Origin: Diaphorobacter caeni
GTDB taxonomy: Bacteria > Pseudomonadota > Gammaproteobacteria > Burkholderiales > Burkholderiaceae_C
Length of the DNA stretch: 54,089 nucleotides
Assembly: GCF_015354245.1 (NCBI RefSeq)
Contig: NZ_JADKYZ010000016.1
Location: forward strand, 1-54,089
Reading direction: 5' to 3'
The number at the start of each line of letters is the position of its first letter. Positions within the stretch are counted from its first letter, which is position 1. The position numbers and the translations under genes are program-made. This document shows positions 1 through 9,408 of this stretch, in pieces. The notes under the pieces are model-generated. The model saw only the letters and a program-made list of their open reading frames with translations. It did no database searches and was not told the DNA's origin.

Positions 1-17
1 TGGTAGCGAAGCCCTCT

Positions 18-49
18 ATTCTATACCGATTTTTGAACCAACCGGGAAA
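18..49 (-). promoter_or_regulatory. Possible promoter reading out of the left window edge
   Basis: On the minus strand an AT-rich stretch ends in TATAGAAT (plus positions 18-25), a good sigma-70 -10 match. It lies downstream of gshB and its candidate terminator and points off the window. The -35 is poor: TTTCCC at 18 bp is the best. The following GAGGGCTTCGCTACCA could be the start of a stable-RNA or mRNA leader, but the transcribed unit lies outside the window. Weak call. Confidence 0.25.
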
Positions 50-150
50 GTTTTGAGAACTTTCTTCAGATCAACTCGCAGCATCTTCGGATCTCTCCGC
101 AATCAGCGCGTTCTTTCTGAGGAAGGGCGCAAGTATAGCCCTGAAAATCA

Positions 151-170
151 CGCCTTCTATGAAAAAGGCG
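151..170 (-). terminator. Hairpin downstream of gshB
   Basis: CGCCTT (151-156) and AAGGCG (165-170) form a six-base-pair stem about 50 nt past the gshB stop. On the minus strand it is followed by TGATTTTC, an imperfect U-tract, and on the plus strand by GATTTCTTT. It could end gshB transcription or act in both directions. The stem is short, so the call is tentative. Positions 1-150 hold no gene I can support. Confidence 0.3.
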
Positions 171-222
171 GATTTCTTTCCGGTTTGTCATCCCAAAGAG
201 ATGAGGCGCCCTCTTCCCACAG

Positions 223-1167
223 TCAGGCGACGGCCGCTTCCAGCGCATCAATGAACATGGCGGGCACGTCAAAGCCCGTCTGATCATGGATCTCTTGGAA
301 ACAAGTCGTGCTGGTCACATTGATTTCCGTGACGCACTCACCGATCACGTCCACGCCCACCAGCAGCAGCCCCCGGCTTTGCAGGATGGGCCCGAGCGCT
401 TGCGCAATCTGCAGATCCTTGTCGCTCAGCGGCCGGGCGACGCCCTTGCCGCCAGCCGCCAGATTGCCGCGCACTTCATTGCCTTGGGGAATGCGCGCCA
501 GGCAATAAGGAACCGGCTGGCCCCCGATGATCAGCACACGCTTGTCGCCGTCTGCGATCTCGGGAAGGAATTTCTGCACCATGACGCTTTGCGCGCCCTC
601 CTTGTTGAGCGTCTCGATGATGCTGCCCAGATTCAGGCCATCCGCCTTCACTCGGAAGATGCCCATGCCGCCCATGCCGTCGAGCGGCTTGAGGATGATG
701 TCCTTGTGCTCCTCATGAAAGCGACGGATCTGCTGGGCATCGCGCGTCACCAGCGTGGGGCCGATGAACTGCGGGAACTCCATGATCGCCAGCTTCTCGG
801 GATGGTCACGCAGCGCGCTCGGCTTGTTGACGACCTTGGCGCCGTCGCGCTCGGCCTGCTCCAGCAGGTGAGTGGAGTAGATGTACTCGGCGTCGAATGG
901 CGGGTCCTTGCGCATCAGTACTGCGCCGAAGTCCACCAGAGCGGCCCGGCGCTCGCCCTCCACCGCGAACCATGCATCGGCATCACCCGTCAGGCGGATG
1001 TCCCGCACCTCGGCCGTGACCTGCTCGCCGCGCTGCCAGGAGACATGACGAGGCTCGCACACCGCGATGGTGTGTCCGCGTCTCTGTGCCTCGCGCATCA
1101 TGGCGAAGGTGGTGTCCTTGTAGATCTTGAAGTGCTCGATGGGATCGGCAACAAAGAGGATTTTCAT
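223..1167 (-). CDS. gshB: Glutathione synthetase
   Basis: Cytoplasmic ATP-grasp ligase for the second step of glutathione synthesis: gamma-glutamylcysteine + glycine + ATP. The 314 residues match the usual GshB length. Visible signatures are the N-terminal substrate-domain start MKILFVADP, the MRKDPPFD motif (85-92), the ATP-grasp lysine and glycine-rich loop KPLDGMGGMGIF (160-171), and the C-terminal NVTS metal/substrate region. It is the last of a seven-gene minus-strand run. gshA lies upstream in the same run, separated by kup and a symporter gene, so both glutathione enzymes may share transcription although they are not adjacent. Confidence 0.95.
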   Translation of the reverse strand: MKILFVADPIEHFKIYKDTTFAMMREAQRRGHTIAVCEPRHVSWQRGEQVTAEVRDIRLTGDADAWFAVEGERRAALVDFGAVLMRKDPPFDAEYIYSTHLLEQAERDGAKVVNKPSALRDHPEKLAIMEFPQFIGPTLVTRDAQQIRRFHEEHKDIILKPLDGMGGMGIFRVKADGLNLGSIIETLNKEGAQSVMVQKFLPEIADGDKRVLIIGGQPVPYCLARIPQGNEVRGNLAAGGKGVARPLSDKDLQIAQALGPILQSRGLLLVGVDVIGECVTEINVTSTTCFQEIHDQTGFDVPAMFIDALEAAVA

Positions 1168-1196
1168 GGGCTGTCGCGCCTATATAGATAGAGAGA

Positions 1197-2387
1197 TCAC
1201 TTCGCTGTGGGCGAGTGTGGACGTCCATACTGTTGCACAAACAGGGCAATGCTGCCGGCGATCACTCCCCAAAACGCTGATCCGATCCCGGCTATGGTGA
1301 CGCCGCTCAGGGTCACGAGGAAGGTGATGAGCGCCGCCTCGCGATGCGATTCGTCACGTACGGCATTGGCCAGGCCACCGCCGATGGAGCCGAGCAACGC
1401 CAAGCCGGCAATCGCCATGACGAGCTCCTTGGGAAAGGCGATCAGCAGGCCGGTCACCACCGCGCCGAAGATGCCGATCAATATGTAGATGATGCCGCAG
1501 GAGGCCGCCGCCGTGTAGCGCTTGGCCGGATCGGGATGCGCCTCCGGGCCCATGCAGATCGCCGCAGTGATGGCGCTGAGGTTGAGCGCGTAGCCGCCGA
1601 ATGGCGCCAGAACGAAAGTCGCCAGCCCGGTCATGGAGATCAGCTTCGAGATCGGCATGTCGTAGCCGCTTGCCCGGATCACCGCCACGCCGGGGAGATT
1701 CTGGGACGCCATCGTCACGACAAACAACGGCAGCGCCAGACTCATGATCGCCGCCACGGAGAACGTCGGCATGGTGAACACCGGCACCGCCAGATCCCAG
1801 TGGATGGCCGACCAGTTCATCTTGTTCATGAGGGCGGCGCAGAGGATTCCGGCCGCCAGAGTCAGCATGACGGCATAGCGCGGCAGAAAGCGGCGGGCCA
1901 GCAAATAGGTGAGCAGCATGGACAGCACCAGCGGCAACGCGGTTTCGGCCGCACTGAAAGCCTGCATGCCGAACTTGGCGAGCACTCCGGCCAGCAGCGC
2001 AGCGGCGATCTCCTGCGGAATCTTGTCCATCACGCGCTCGAACCAGCCGGTCACGCCCGCAAGGAAGATGAGCGCCGCGCTGACCATGAACGCCCCGACG
2101 GCATCGCCCATGGTGAAGCCGCCCATGGCACCGGCGGTCGCGAGCACCGCCGCGCCGGGCGTGGACCATGCGACCATCACGGGTTTCTTCAAAATCAGGG
2201 ATGGGACCAGCGAGCACAGGCCCATGCCGATGCCCAGAGCCCACATCCACGAGGCGATTTCAGCCGGCGTCGCGCCGAAGGCCAGAGCCGCCTGAAAGAC
2301 GATGGCGACCGAGCTGGTCAAGCCCACCAGCACGGAAACAAAACCGGCCACGAAGGCCGAAAGCGTCAGGTCCTTGAAAAATCGCAT
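1197..2387 (-). CDS. benE: BenE-type benzoate/H+ symporter
   Basis: Polytopic inner-membrane protein of 396 residues with about twelve hydrophobic segments. It resembles the BenE family of proton-coupled benzoate importers, which share the nucleobase/ascorbate transporter fold. The N-terminus (SAFVAGFVSVLVG, then a W-M-W-ALG-G segment) and the central MASQNLPGVAV motif are typical. No benzoate-degradation genes are nearby, so the actual substrate is unproven and could be another aromatic acid. It sits 29 nt upstream of gshB on the same strand and is probably cotranscribed with it. Confidence 0.85.
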   Translation of the reverse strand: MRFFKDLTLSAFVAGFVSVLVGLTSSVAIVFQAALAFGATPAEIASWMWALGIGMGLCSLVPSLILKKPVMVAWSTPGAAVLATAGAMGGFTMGDAVGAFMVSAALIFLAGVTGWFERVMDKIPQEIAAALLAGVLAKFGMQAFSAAETALPLVLSMLLTYLLARRFLPRYAVMLTLAAGILCAALMNKMNWSAIHWDLAVPVFTMPTFSVAAIMSLALPLFVVTMASQNLPGVAVIRASGYDMPISKLISMTGLATFVLAPFGGYALNLSAITAAICMGPEAHPDPAKRYTAAASCGIIYILIGIFGAVVTGLLIAFPKELVMAIAGLALLGSIGGGLANAVRDESHREAALITFLVTLSGVTIAGIGSAFWGVIAGSIALFVQQYGRPHSPTAK

Positions 2388-2496
2388 CGCGTATGTCGTT
2401 CCAAACTGCGACGCGATGCCAGCTCAAGGGTTCTTCAGGGCGAATCTGCGGCGCCCACGCAATATACAAAGAATCGCGTCCGCACGCTGGAATGCG

Positions 2497-4374
2497 TCAG
2501 ACTTCCACCTTGGAGCCAAGCTCCACCAGACTGTTGCTGGGCAGGAGCAGGAAGTCGGCGACGCCCGCCGCGTTGTGGTGCATCTGGCCGAACAGTTTCT
2601 GACGCCAGAGCGCCATGCCGCTGTTGTTGTCGCCGGGCACGAACACATCGCGCGAAAGAAAGTAGCTGGTGCTCATGCTCTCGATCTCGCAGCCGCGGCC
2701 ACGCAGTTGCTGCAGCGCCGCCGGAACGTCCGGGTCGTTCTTGAACCCGTAGTTGATCTTCACGCTCCAGCAGTCGCTGCCGAGCGATTCGATCTGCACG
2801 CGCTTGTCGAGCCCGATCCACGGCACTTCGTGGTTGACGATGGTCGCGAAGATGTTCTGCTCGTGCAGGACCTTGTTGTGCTTGAGGTTGTGCAGCAGCG
2901 CCGTCGGCGTGACCTTGGGGTCGGCGGTCAGGAACACCGCCGTACCGGCCACCCGTGTGATGGGCGGTTGCTGCAGGAACACCATCTGCAGGAAGTCGCG
3001 CAGGTCGATGCCGTCGGAGTGCAGCTTGTTGTAGATGAGATCGCGACCGCGCTTCCACGTCATCATCACCGTGAACACCGCAAAGCCGATGCTCAGCGGG
3101 AACCAGCCGCCTTCGAAAAGCTTGAGCATGTTCGACGCGAAGAACGTGACATCGATGAAGAAGAAAAACAGCGTGGGCGCGAGCGCCATCCACAGCGGAT
3201 ATTTCCAGCCGTAGCGCAGCACGAAGAAGGTGAGCACGGAAGTGATCGTCATGTCCAGCGTCACCGCGATGCCGTAGGCGGCCGCGAGATTGCTGCTGGA
3301 GCGGAACATCACCACCGCCAGCGCAATGGCGACGCACAGGCTCCAGTTGATGAACGGGATGTAGATCTGGCCCATGTCGCGCACGCTGGTGTGCTCGATC
3401 TGGATGCGCGGCAGGTAGCCGAGCTGGATCACCTGCTTGGTGACGCTGAAAGCCCCGGTGATCAGCGCCTGCGACGCGATCACCGTCGCCAGCGTGGCCA
3501 GCACCACCAGCGGCAGCACCGCCCAGCTGGGGGCGAGCATGTAGAACGGGTTCTTGATGGCCTCAGGATTCTCGAGCACCAGCGCGCCCTGCCCGAAGTA
3601 GCACAGCGTGAGCGCCGGCATGGCGATGCTGAACCAGGCGAGACGGATCGGCTTGCGGCCGAAGTGGCCCATGTCGGCATAGAGCGCCTCGGCGCCCGTC
3701 ACGCAGAGCACGACCGCACCCAGAATGATGAAGCTGACGCCCGGATTCTCGAAGATGAAGCCCAGCGCGTAATGCGGGCTCAGACCGCGCAGCACCGTGG
3801 GATGCTGCATGATGTTCCAGACGCCCAATGCCGCGATGCTGATGAACCAGATCAGCATGATCGGTCCGAAGAACTTGCCGATGCCGGCCGTGCCGCGCTT
3901 TTGCAGCATGAACAGCGCGATCAGCACGATCAAGGTGAGCGGCACCACGCCCTTGGTGAAATGCGGAGAGACGAGCTCCAGACCCTCGACCGCCGAGAGC
4001 ACCGAGATCGCGGGGGTGATGACCCCGTCACCATAGAAAAGGCAGGTGCCGAAGATGCCGATCATCATCAGCGCGGAGCGCAGCCTGGGCTTGTCCTTGA
4101 CGGCCTGCGAGGCCAGCGCCAGCATCGCGATCAGGCCGCCTTCACCGTTGTTGTCCGCCCGCAGCACGAGCACGACGTACTTGAGCGAGACGATGATCGT
4201 CAGCGTCCAGAACAGGATCGAGAGAATGCCGTAGACGTTGTCATGCGTGAACGGAACATGGCCTGAGCCGAACACCTCCTTGAGCGTATACAGCACGCTG
4301 GTGCCAATGTCACCGTAGACGACACCGATCGCCCCCAGAGTGAGCGTGGTGAGAGAGGATTTCGAATTTTGCAC
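2497..4374 (-). CDS. kup: Low-affinity potassium transporter Kup
   Basis: Kup/HAK/KT-type potassium-proton symporter of the inner membrane, 625 residues, the usual length. The N-terminus carries the family motif [17 protein letters not shown], followed by about twelve membrane spans and a C-terminal cytoplasmic domain ending at the window-left side. The start is GTG (4372-4374): an in-frame TGA lies four codons upstream, so no longer ATG start is available. Together with trkA and trkH upstream it makes this a potassium-uptake cluster. It is 171 nt downstream of the DUF5329 gene, so it may have its own promoter. Confidence 0.95.
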   Translation of the reverse strand: MQNSKSSLTTLTLGAIGVVYGDIGTSVLYTLKEVFGSGHVPFTHDNVYGILSILFWTLTIIVSLKYVVLVLRADNNGEGGLIAMLALASQAVKDKPRLRSALMMIGIFGTCLFYGDGVITPAISVLSAVEGLELVSPHFTKGVVPLTLIVLIALFMLQKRGTAGIGKFFGPIMLIWFISIAALGVWNIMQHPTVLRGLSPHYALGFIFENPGVSFIILGAVVLCVTGAEALYADMGHFGRKPIRLAWFSIAMPALTLCYFGQGALVLENPEAIKNPFYMLAPSWAVLPLVVLATLATVIASQALITGAFSVTKQVIQLGYLPRIQIEHTSVRDMGQIYIPFINWSLCVAIALAVVMFRSSSNLAAAYGIAVTLDMTITSVLTFFVLRYGWKYPLWMALAPTLFFFFIDVTFFASNMLKLFEGGWFPLSIGFAVFTVMMTWKRGRDLIYNKLHSDGIDLRDFLQMVFLQQPPITRVAGTAVFLTADPKVTPTALLHNLKHNKVLHEQNIFATIVNHEVPWIGLDKRVQIESLGSDCWSVKINYGFKNDPDVPAALQQLRGRGCEIESMSTSYFLSRDVFVPGDNNSGMALWRQKLFGQMHHNAAGVADFLLLPSNSLVELGSKVEV

Positions 4375-4545
4375 AGGGATCAGTCACCCAGAACGCGAAT
4401 GCGGGCTGTTGGGCGGTATTTTCCATCAATCACGGGAAATTTGCGCCGCCTGCAGCCCAAGGCCCGGTGATCGTTGACAGTTGTGGTGCGGCCACCATAG
4501 CAACCGCTCACAGACACTGATTTTTCGCGGTTTCGGTTGACGCGC

Positions 4546-4983
4546 CTATTGACCGGAGTGCTGACCGGAGTGCTGGCTGGCCTGCTTGAGCAGCTGCTGC
4601 AGAAACGGTTTCGCGGGCTCGGAGGGCTTGCCCGACTGCTGGATCAGATAGGGCGCGCCGGACATCGACGACGACGACGCCACCTTGTCCACGAACTGCT
4701 CGGCCGAATCCAGCCGGTTGCGGGTGCGCGAGAGCTTGAGCTTGAGATGGGCGACGGCGTCCACCGCGCTGTGCGATTCGCCGTTGCGGATGAAGACGAG
4801 GTCGGAGCGCTTTTCGAGCAGCGCGAGCATGGCCTGGACGCGCGCCTCCTCACTGCCGGAGAGCGCGAGCGCGGGCGCTGCAGGCAGACTCATGCAGGCA
4901 GCGAGCACCAGCAGCGCGGCCCGCCGGGACGGCGCAATACTGCACGTTCCGTGCGCCACCGCCGCGTCCTGGCGCTTGCTCAT
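4546..4983 (-). CDS. DUF5329 family exported protein
   Basis: A 145-residue protein with a signal peptide (hydrophobic stretch about 24-41 ending PALALSG). The mature part has FIRNGESHSAVDAVAHLKLKL, AEQFVDKVAS and a SSSMSGAPYLI segment, the features I associate with DUF5329. Its function is unknown. Its ATG overlaps the gshA stop (TGATG), indicating translational coupling with gshA. The extreme C-terminus SGQHSGQ comes from a perfect 12-bp tandem duplication (4551-4574) that ends at the stop codon, a recent-looking expansion. It is probably periplasmic. Confidence 0.75.
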   Translation of the reverse strand: MSKRQDAAVAHGTCSIAPSRRAALLVLAACMSLPAAPALALSGSEEARVQAMLALLEKRSDLVFIRNGESHSAVDAVAHLKLKLSRTRNRLDSAEQFVDKVASSSSMSGAPYLIQQSGKPSEPAKPFLQQLLKQASQHSGQHSGQ

Positions 4984-6281
4984 CAGTCGTAGACCTCGGC
5001 GTTCGGGTCGGTCGCCTCGAGCTCATAGCTCGCCGCCAGCATCGCCAGACGCGCGACCACGCCATACATGTAGAAGCGGTTCGGCGCACTCGCACCGGGG
5101 CGCGCGCCGGGCTGCGGCAGATGCGTGCTGTGCTCGAAGGCCAGCGGCACGTAGCTCGCGCCGGGTGCGTTGAGGTTCTCGTCGGTGCCGCGCTCGGCAT
5201 GCATGCGGTAGAAGCCGCCCACCACGTAGCGGTCCATCATGTAGACGACCGGCTCTGCCACGGCCTGCTGCACGCGCTCGCGGGTCAGAACGCCTTCCTG
5301 GACGATCACGTCGTGCACGACCTGGCCGTCCTTGATGACGGCCATCTTGTTGCGCGTCTTGCGGTTCAGATCGTCGAGTTCCTTGGCGTCGCGCACCGTC
5401 ATGATGCCCATGCCGTAGGTCCCGTTGTCCGGCTTGACCACGACCCATGGCTTCTCGTTGATGCCGTATTCCTTGTACTTGCGGCGCACCTTGGTGAGCG
5501 TCGCGTCGACGGAAGTCTGCAGCTCTTCGAGGCCCACGCCCTCGTTGAAATCAACGCCCTCCACCTTGGTGAACAGCGGGTTGATCAGCCACGGGTCGAT
5601 GCCCAGCATCTTGCCGAAGCGCTTGGAGACTTCTTCGTAGCTCTGGAAATGGCGGCTCTTGCGGCGCACGCTCCAGCCCGCGTGCAGCGGCGGCAGCAGG
5701 TATTGCTCGTAGAGCTCTTCCAGAATGCCGGGCGCACCTGCGGAGAGGTCGTTGTTCAGCAGGATCGTGCAGGGGTCGAAGTTTTTCAGGCCCAGGCGGC
5801 GCTTGGTGCGGATCACCGGCTCCAGCGTGATCGACTCGCCGTGCGGCAGCGTGATCGTCGTGGCCTTCTTGATCTCCGGGCTCACCGAGCCGATGCGCAC
5901 GTTCAGGCCGGCCATGTTGAAGATGCGCTGCAGCTGCATCACGTTGGCCAGATAGAAGGTGTTGCGCGAGTGGTTCTCGGGCACGATCAGCAGGTTGCGT
6001 GCCTCGGGGCAGATCTTCTCGATGGCGGCCATCGCGGCCTGCACGGCCAAGGGCAGCATCTGCTCGGTCAGATTGTTCCAGCCGCCCGGAAACAGATTGG
6101 TGTCCACCGGCGCCAGCTTGAACCCTGCATTGCGGATGTCCACGGACGAGTAGAACGGAGGCGTGTGCTCCATCCATTCGAGACGGAACCAGCGCTCGAT
6201 CGCTGGCATCGAGTCCAGAATGCGTTGTTCCAGTTCGTTGATGGGGCCGGTCAGGGCGGTAATGAGATGGGGAACCATCAA
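4983..6281 (-). CDS. gshA: Glutamate--cysteine ligase (proteobacterial ATP-grasp-like type)
   Basis: Catalyses the first and rate-limiting step of glutathione synthesis, glutamate + cysteine + ATP to gamma-glutamylcysteine, in the cytoplasm. The 432 residues match the GshA type found in Burkholderiales and Acidithiobacillus rather than the E. coli type. Visible landmarks are SSVDIRNAGFKLAPVDTNLFPGGWNNL near residues 45-70 and the nucleotide-binding-like KPDNGTYGMGIMTV near 285. The start could be either of two adjacent ATG codons. It is followed without a gap by the DUF5329 gene and lies 121 nt downstream of trkH. Confidence 0.93.
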   Translation of the reverse strand: MMVPHLITALTGPINELEQRILDSMPAIERWFRLEWMEHTPPFYSSVDIRNAGFKLAPVDTNLFPGGWNNLTEQMLPLAVQAAMAAIEKICPEARNLLIVPENHSRNTFYLANVMQLQRIFNMAGLNVRIGSVSPEIKKATTITLPHGESITLEPVIRTKRRLGLKNFDPCTILLNNDLSAGAPGILEELYEQYLLPPLHAGWSVRRKSRHFQSYEEVSKRFGKMLGIDPWLINPLFTKVEGVDFNEGVGLEELQTSVDATLTKVRRKYKEYGINEKPWVVVKPDNGTYGMGIMTVRDAKELDDLNRKTRNKMAVIKDGQVVHDVIVQEGVLTRERVQQAVAEPVVYMMDRYVVGGFYRMHAERGTDENLNAPGASYVPLAFEHSTHLPQPGARPGASAPNRFYMYGVVARLAMLAASYELEATDPNAEVYD

Positions 6282-6402
6282 TGTCCTCGCAAGATTGCAA
6301 AAGGCTTTGGGCGGGGTAAGCCCACCATTTTACGAGACGCGGCAAATCGACTCTGAAACGACGTGCGGCAACCCCTATCGCGCGCCCTCGTCCTCGCCAA
6401 CG

Positions 6403-7869
6403 CTACCTGCGCCAGAAAGTGGGCGTCAACAGCGCGATGAAGCTCAGGATTTCCAGACGCCCGAGCAACATGCCGAGCGTGCAGACCCAGAGCTGAAAGT
6501 CGTTCAGCACCGCATAGCTGGAGCTCGGCCCGAGCCGTCCCATCGCCGAGCCCGCGCAGTGCACGCTCGCCAGCACGGCGGAAAACGCGGTCAGCGGATC
6601 GAGATCGGTGAGCATCAACACCATGCTCAGCACGATCACCGTGGCGCCGTACATCAGCATGAAGGCCAGCACCGCGAAGATCATGCGGTTCTCCACCACC
6701 GCATGGCCCAGCTTCACCGGCTGCACCGCATTGGGGTGGATGATGCGGGCCATCTCGCGGCGTGCCTGCTTCAAGAGGATCAGCATGCGGGCCATCTTGA
6801 TGCCGCCGCCGGTCGATCCCGCGCCCGTCGCCACGCCCGAGAGCATGATCATGAACACCGGAGCGAACACCGGCCAGTTCAGATAGTCGGTGGTCGTGTA
6901 GCCAGTCGTCGTGCCGACGGAAATCACATGGAACAGCCCCATGCGCAGCGCGTCAAGCGGCGCATAGACATCCTTGAACCACAGCAGCAGCGCGACGAAC
7001 AGCCCGCCGCCGACCAGCGCCACCATGGTCGCGCGCATCTCCACATCGCGCCAGAAACCGCGCCAGTTGCCCTTGCGCAGCGCGATGAAGTACAGCGCGA
7101 AATTGCAGCTCGCGGCCAGCATGAAGAAGACCGCGATGCTCTCCATGAGCGGCGACTTGAAGTAGGCAAAGCTCGCGTCGTGCGGAGACAGTCCGCCCAG
7201 ACTCACCGTGGTGAACATGTGCATGATCGCGTCCTCCGGCGTCATGCCCGCCCACCAGTAGCCGAGCGCGCAGAACAGCGAGAACAGAAAATACACGCCC
7301 CACAGCCCCTTGGCGGTTTCCGTCATGCGCGGCGTGAGCTTGGTGTCCTTGACCGGACCGGCCGCCTCGGCCTTGAACAGCTGGCTCGCGCCCACTCCGA
7401 GCAGCGGCAGCACGGCGACCGCCAGAATCAGAATCCCCATGCCGCCGATCCACTGCATGAAGGTGCGCCAGACGTTGAGCGACAGCGGCAGCTGGTCGAG
7501 ATCCGACATCACCGTGCTGCCGGTGGTGGTGAGCCCGGAGACCGACTCGAAATACGCGTGCGTGAACGACATCGGCCGGTGGATCTCGTAGGACGCGAGC
7601 ATCAGCGGAATCGCCGCGAACAGCGGCAGCGCCACCCACACCATCGACACCAGCATCACGCCATGCCGCGGCAGCAGCTCGCGCTGGTACTTGCGGGTGC
7701 TGAACCACAGAATCGCGGAAACCAGCAAGGTGAACAGAATCGAGACGACGTAGCACTCCCACAGCCCGTCGTCCGCGTAGACCGACGCGCCAAGCGGCAC
7801 CAGCAGCGCGCCCGCGAACATCGCGAGCAGGACGCACAGCAGTCGCAGGACGGGCAGGATGTCGTTCAT
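6403..7869 (-). CDS. trkH: Trk potassium uptake channel subunit TrkH
   Basis: Membrane subunit of the Trk potassium uptake system, 488 residues, near the E. coli TrkH length. It shows the repeated membrane-pore-membrane layout. Selectivity-filter-like segments include SGLTTTGSTV (about 120-130), TTVSLGGLSPHD (about 225) and VGTTTGYTTTDY (about 322-333). The C-terminus LGRLEILSFIALLTPTFWRR is typical. trkA is directly upstream with a 14-nt gap, so the pair is an operon. TrkA gates TrkH on the cytoplasmic side. Confidence 0.95.
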   Translation of the reverse strand: MNDILPVLRLLCVLLAMFAGALLVPLGASVYADDGLWECYVVSILFTLLVSAILWFSTRKYQRELLPRHGVMLVSMVWVALPLFAAIPLMLASYEIHRPMSFTHAYFESVSGLTTTGSTVMSDLDQLPLSLNVWRTFMQWIGGMGILILAVAVLPLLGVGASQLFKAEAAGPVKDTKLTPRMTETAKGLWGVYFLFSLFCALGYWWAGMTPEDAIMHMFTTVSLGGLSPHDASFAYFKSPLMESIAVFFMLAASCNFALYFIALRKGNWRGFWRDVEMRATMVALVGGGLFVALLLWFKDVYAPLDALRMGLFHVISVGTTTGYTTTDYLNWPVFAPVFMIMLSGVATGAGSTGGGIKMARMLILLKQARREMARIIHPNAVQPVKLGHAVVENRMIFAVLAFMLMYGATVIVLSMVLMLTDLDPLTAFSAVLASVHCAGSAMGRLGPSSSYAVLNDFQLWVCTLGMLLGRLEILSFIALLTPTFWRR

Positions 7870-7883
7870 GTTCGGCGGTCGGA

Positions 7884-9347
7884 TCAGAAATAGGTCGCGC
7901 TGACGCGAAACAGCTTTTCCACGTCCTTGACCAGCCGCTTGTTCGGCAGGAAGAACACCACGTGGTCATTCGACTGGATCACCGTGTGGCTGCGCGGAAT
8001 GATGACCTCGGGCTCGCCCTCGGGTTGCGCCTGCTCCTGCCCGTCGTGGCACAGCGGATCAGGCAGCCCGCGCACGATCAGCCCCATATTCACTTCGGGC
8101 GGAAGATGGATTTCGCTGACCTTGCGCCCCACCACGCGCGAACTCTTCTGGTCGCCGCGCGCGACGATCTCCAGCGCCTCGGCCACGCCCCGGCGCAGGC
8201 TGTGCACCGCCTGCACGTCGCCCTGGCGCACATAGGCCAGCAGCTCGCCGAGCATCGCCTGCGCGGGCGACAGCGCGATGTCGATCTGCGTGCCGTGCAT
8301 CAGGTCGGCATAGCTGCGCCGGTTGATGAGCGCGAGCACGCGGCTTGCGCCCATGCGCTTGGCGAGCAGGCTCGCCATGATGTTGTCCTCGTCGTCGCTG
8401 GTGATCGCGAGAAACAGGTCAATGTCCTCGATGTTCTCGTTGCTCAGCAGTTCTTCGTCGGTCGCATCGCCCTGCAGCACCAGCACGTCGGAGGGCAGCT
8501 GCGACGCCAGATCCACGCAGCGGTCCGGATTCATGTCGATGATCTTGATCTGCAGGTTGCCCTTCTTCGTGAGCTGGTTGGCCAGCCGCAGCGCCACGCG
8601 CCCGCCACCGGCCATCATCACCCGGCGCACCGGACGCGCGGCCTGGCCGCGCTGGCGATGGAACGAGGCCAGCACCTCGGGAATCTGCTCGCGTCCGGAG
8701 AGCACGAAGACCTCGTCGCCGGGCTCGACCATCGTCGAGCCATCGCAGGAAATGAAGCGGTCGGGCTCGTCCGCAAAACGCCGGTAGATCGCGACGATGC
8801 GCATCCCCACATCGGGCGCCATCAGGCGCAGCGCGCTGATGCGGTGGCCCACCATCGGAGCGCCGCCGCGCGCGCGCACCGACACCAGACAGGCCCGTCC
8901 GCCCGCGAACTCCCGCACCTGCATGGCCTCGGGAAACTCGATGAGCTTGCCGATGTAGCGGGTGAGCGACTCCTCGGGGCAGATGATGCGGTCGACGCCG
9001 AAACCGTCCTTGCCGAGCAGCTGCTCGGTCTTGTCCAGCCCCGACGAGCGCACCCGCGCGATCAGCTTGGGCACGTTGAACATCACCTGCGCGACCTTGC
9101 AGCAGACGAGATTGGTCTCGTCCTGCGCCGCGCAGGCGATCAGCAGATCGGTATCGTTGGCGCCGGCCTCGGCCAGCACCCGCGGGTCAATGCCGTTGCC
9201 GACGACGCCGCGCAGATCGTAGCGACTCTCGAGCTCGCGCAGCCGATCGGGGTTCTGATCGATCACCGTGATGTCGTTGCGCTCGGACTCCAAGCTGTCC
9301 GCAACGCTGGCACCGACCCGACCTGCACCCAGAATGATGATTTTCAT
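7884..9347 (-). CDS. trkA: Trk potassium uptake regulatory protein TrkA
   Basis: Peripheral NAD(H)-binding regulator of Trk, 487 residues with two tandem RCK units. Each unit has a Rossmann core: the first starts MKIIILGAGRVGASVADSL, the second has MMAGGGRVALRLANQL near 235. Both units also carry TrkA-C lobes (VRARGGAPMVGHRIS; then GRKVSEIHLPPEVNMG near 405). It binds TrkH and couples potassium flux to nucleotide state. It begins the minus-strand run and is separated from proA by 61 nt. Confidence 0.95.
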   Translation of the reverse strand: MKIIILGAGRVGASVADSLESERNDITVIDQNPDRLRELESRYDLRGVVGNGIDPRVLAEAGANDTDLLIACAAQDETNLVCCKVAQVMFNVPKLIARVRSSGLDKTEQLLGKDGFGVDRIICPEESLTRYIGKLIEFPEAMQVREFAGGRACLVSVRARGGAPMVGHRISALRLMAPDVGMRIVAIYRRFADEPDRFISCDGSTMVEPGDEVFVLSGREQIPEVLASFHRQRGQAARPVRRVMMAGGGRVALRLANQLTKKGNLQIKIIDMNPDRCVDLASQLPSDVLVLQGDATDEELLSNENIEDIDLFLAITSDDEDNIMASLLAKRMGASRVLALINRRSYADLMHGTQIDIALSPAQAMLGELLAYVRQGDVQAVHSLRRGVAEALEIVARGDQKSSRVVGRKVSEIHLPPEVNMGLIVRGLPDPLCHDGQEQAQPEGEPEVIIPRSHTVIQSNDHVVFFLPNKRLVKDVEKLFRVSATYF

Positions 9348-9408
9348 CGTGTGTATCCCGCCCTGACTGGCTCAGCCATCCAAGCCCTTTGGCAGTGCCC
9401 GGCGCCGA

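Noticed and set aside
53-283. Short plus-strand open frame at the left edge
   Set aside because: Overlaps the 3' end of gshB, has no ribosome binding site and an unstructured composition.
2302-4266. Plus-strand open frame of 654 codons opposite kup
   Set aside because: Antisense shadow of Kup, highly charged and repetitive.
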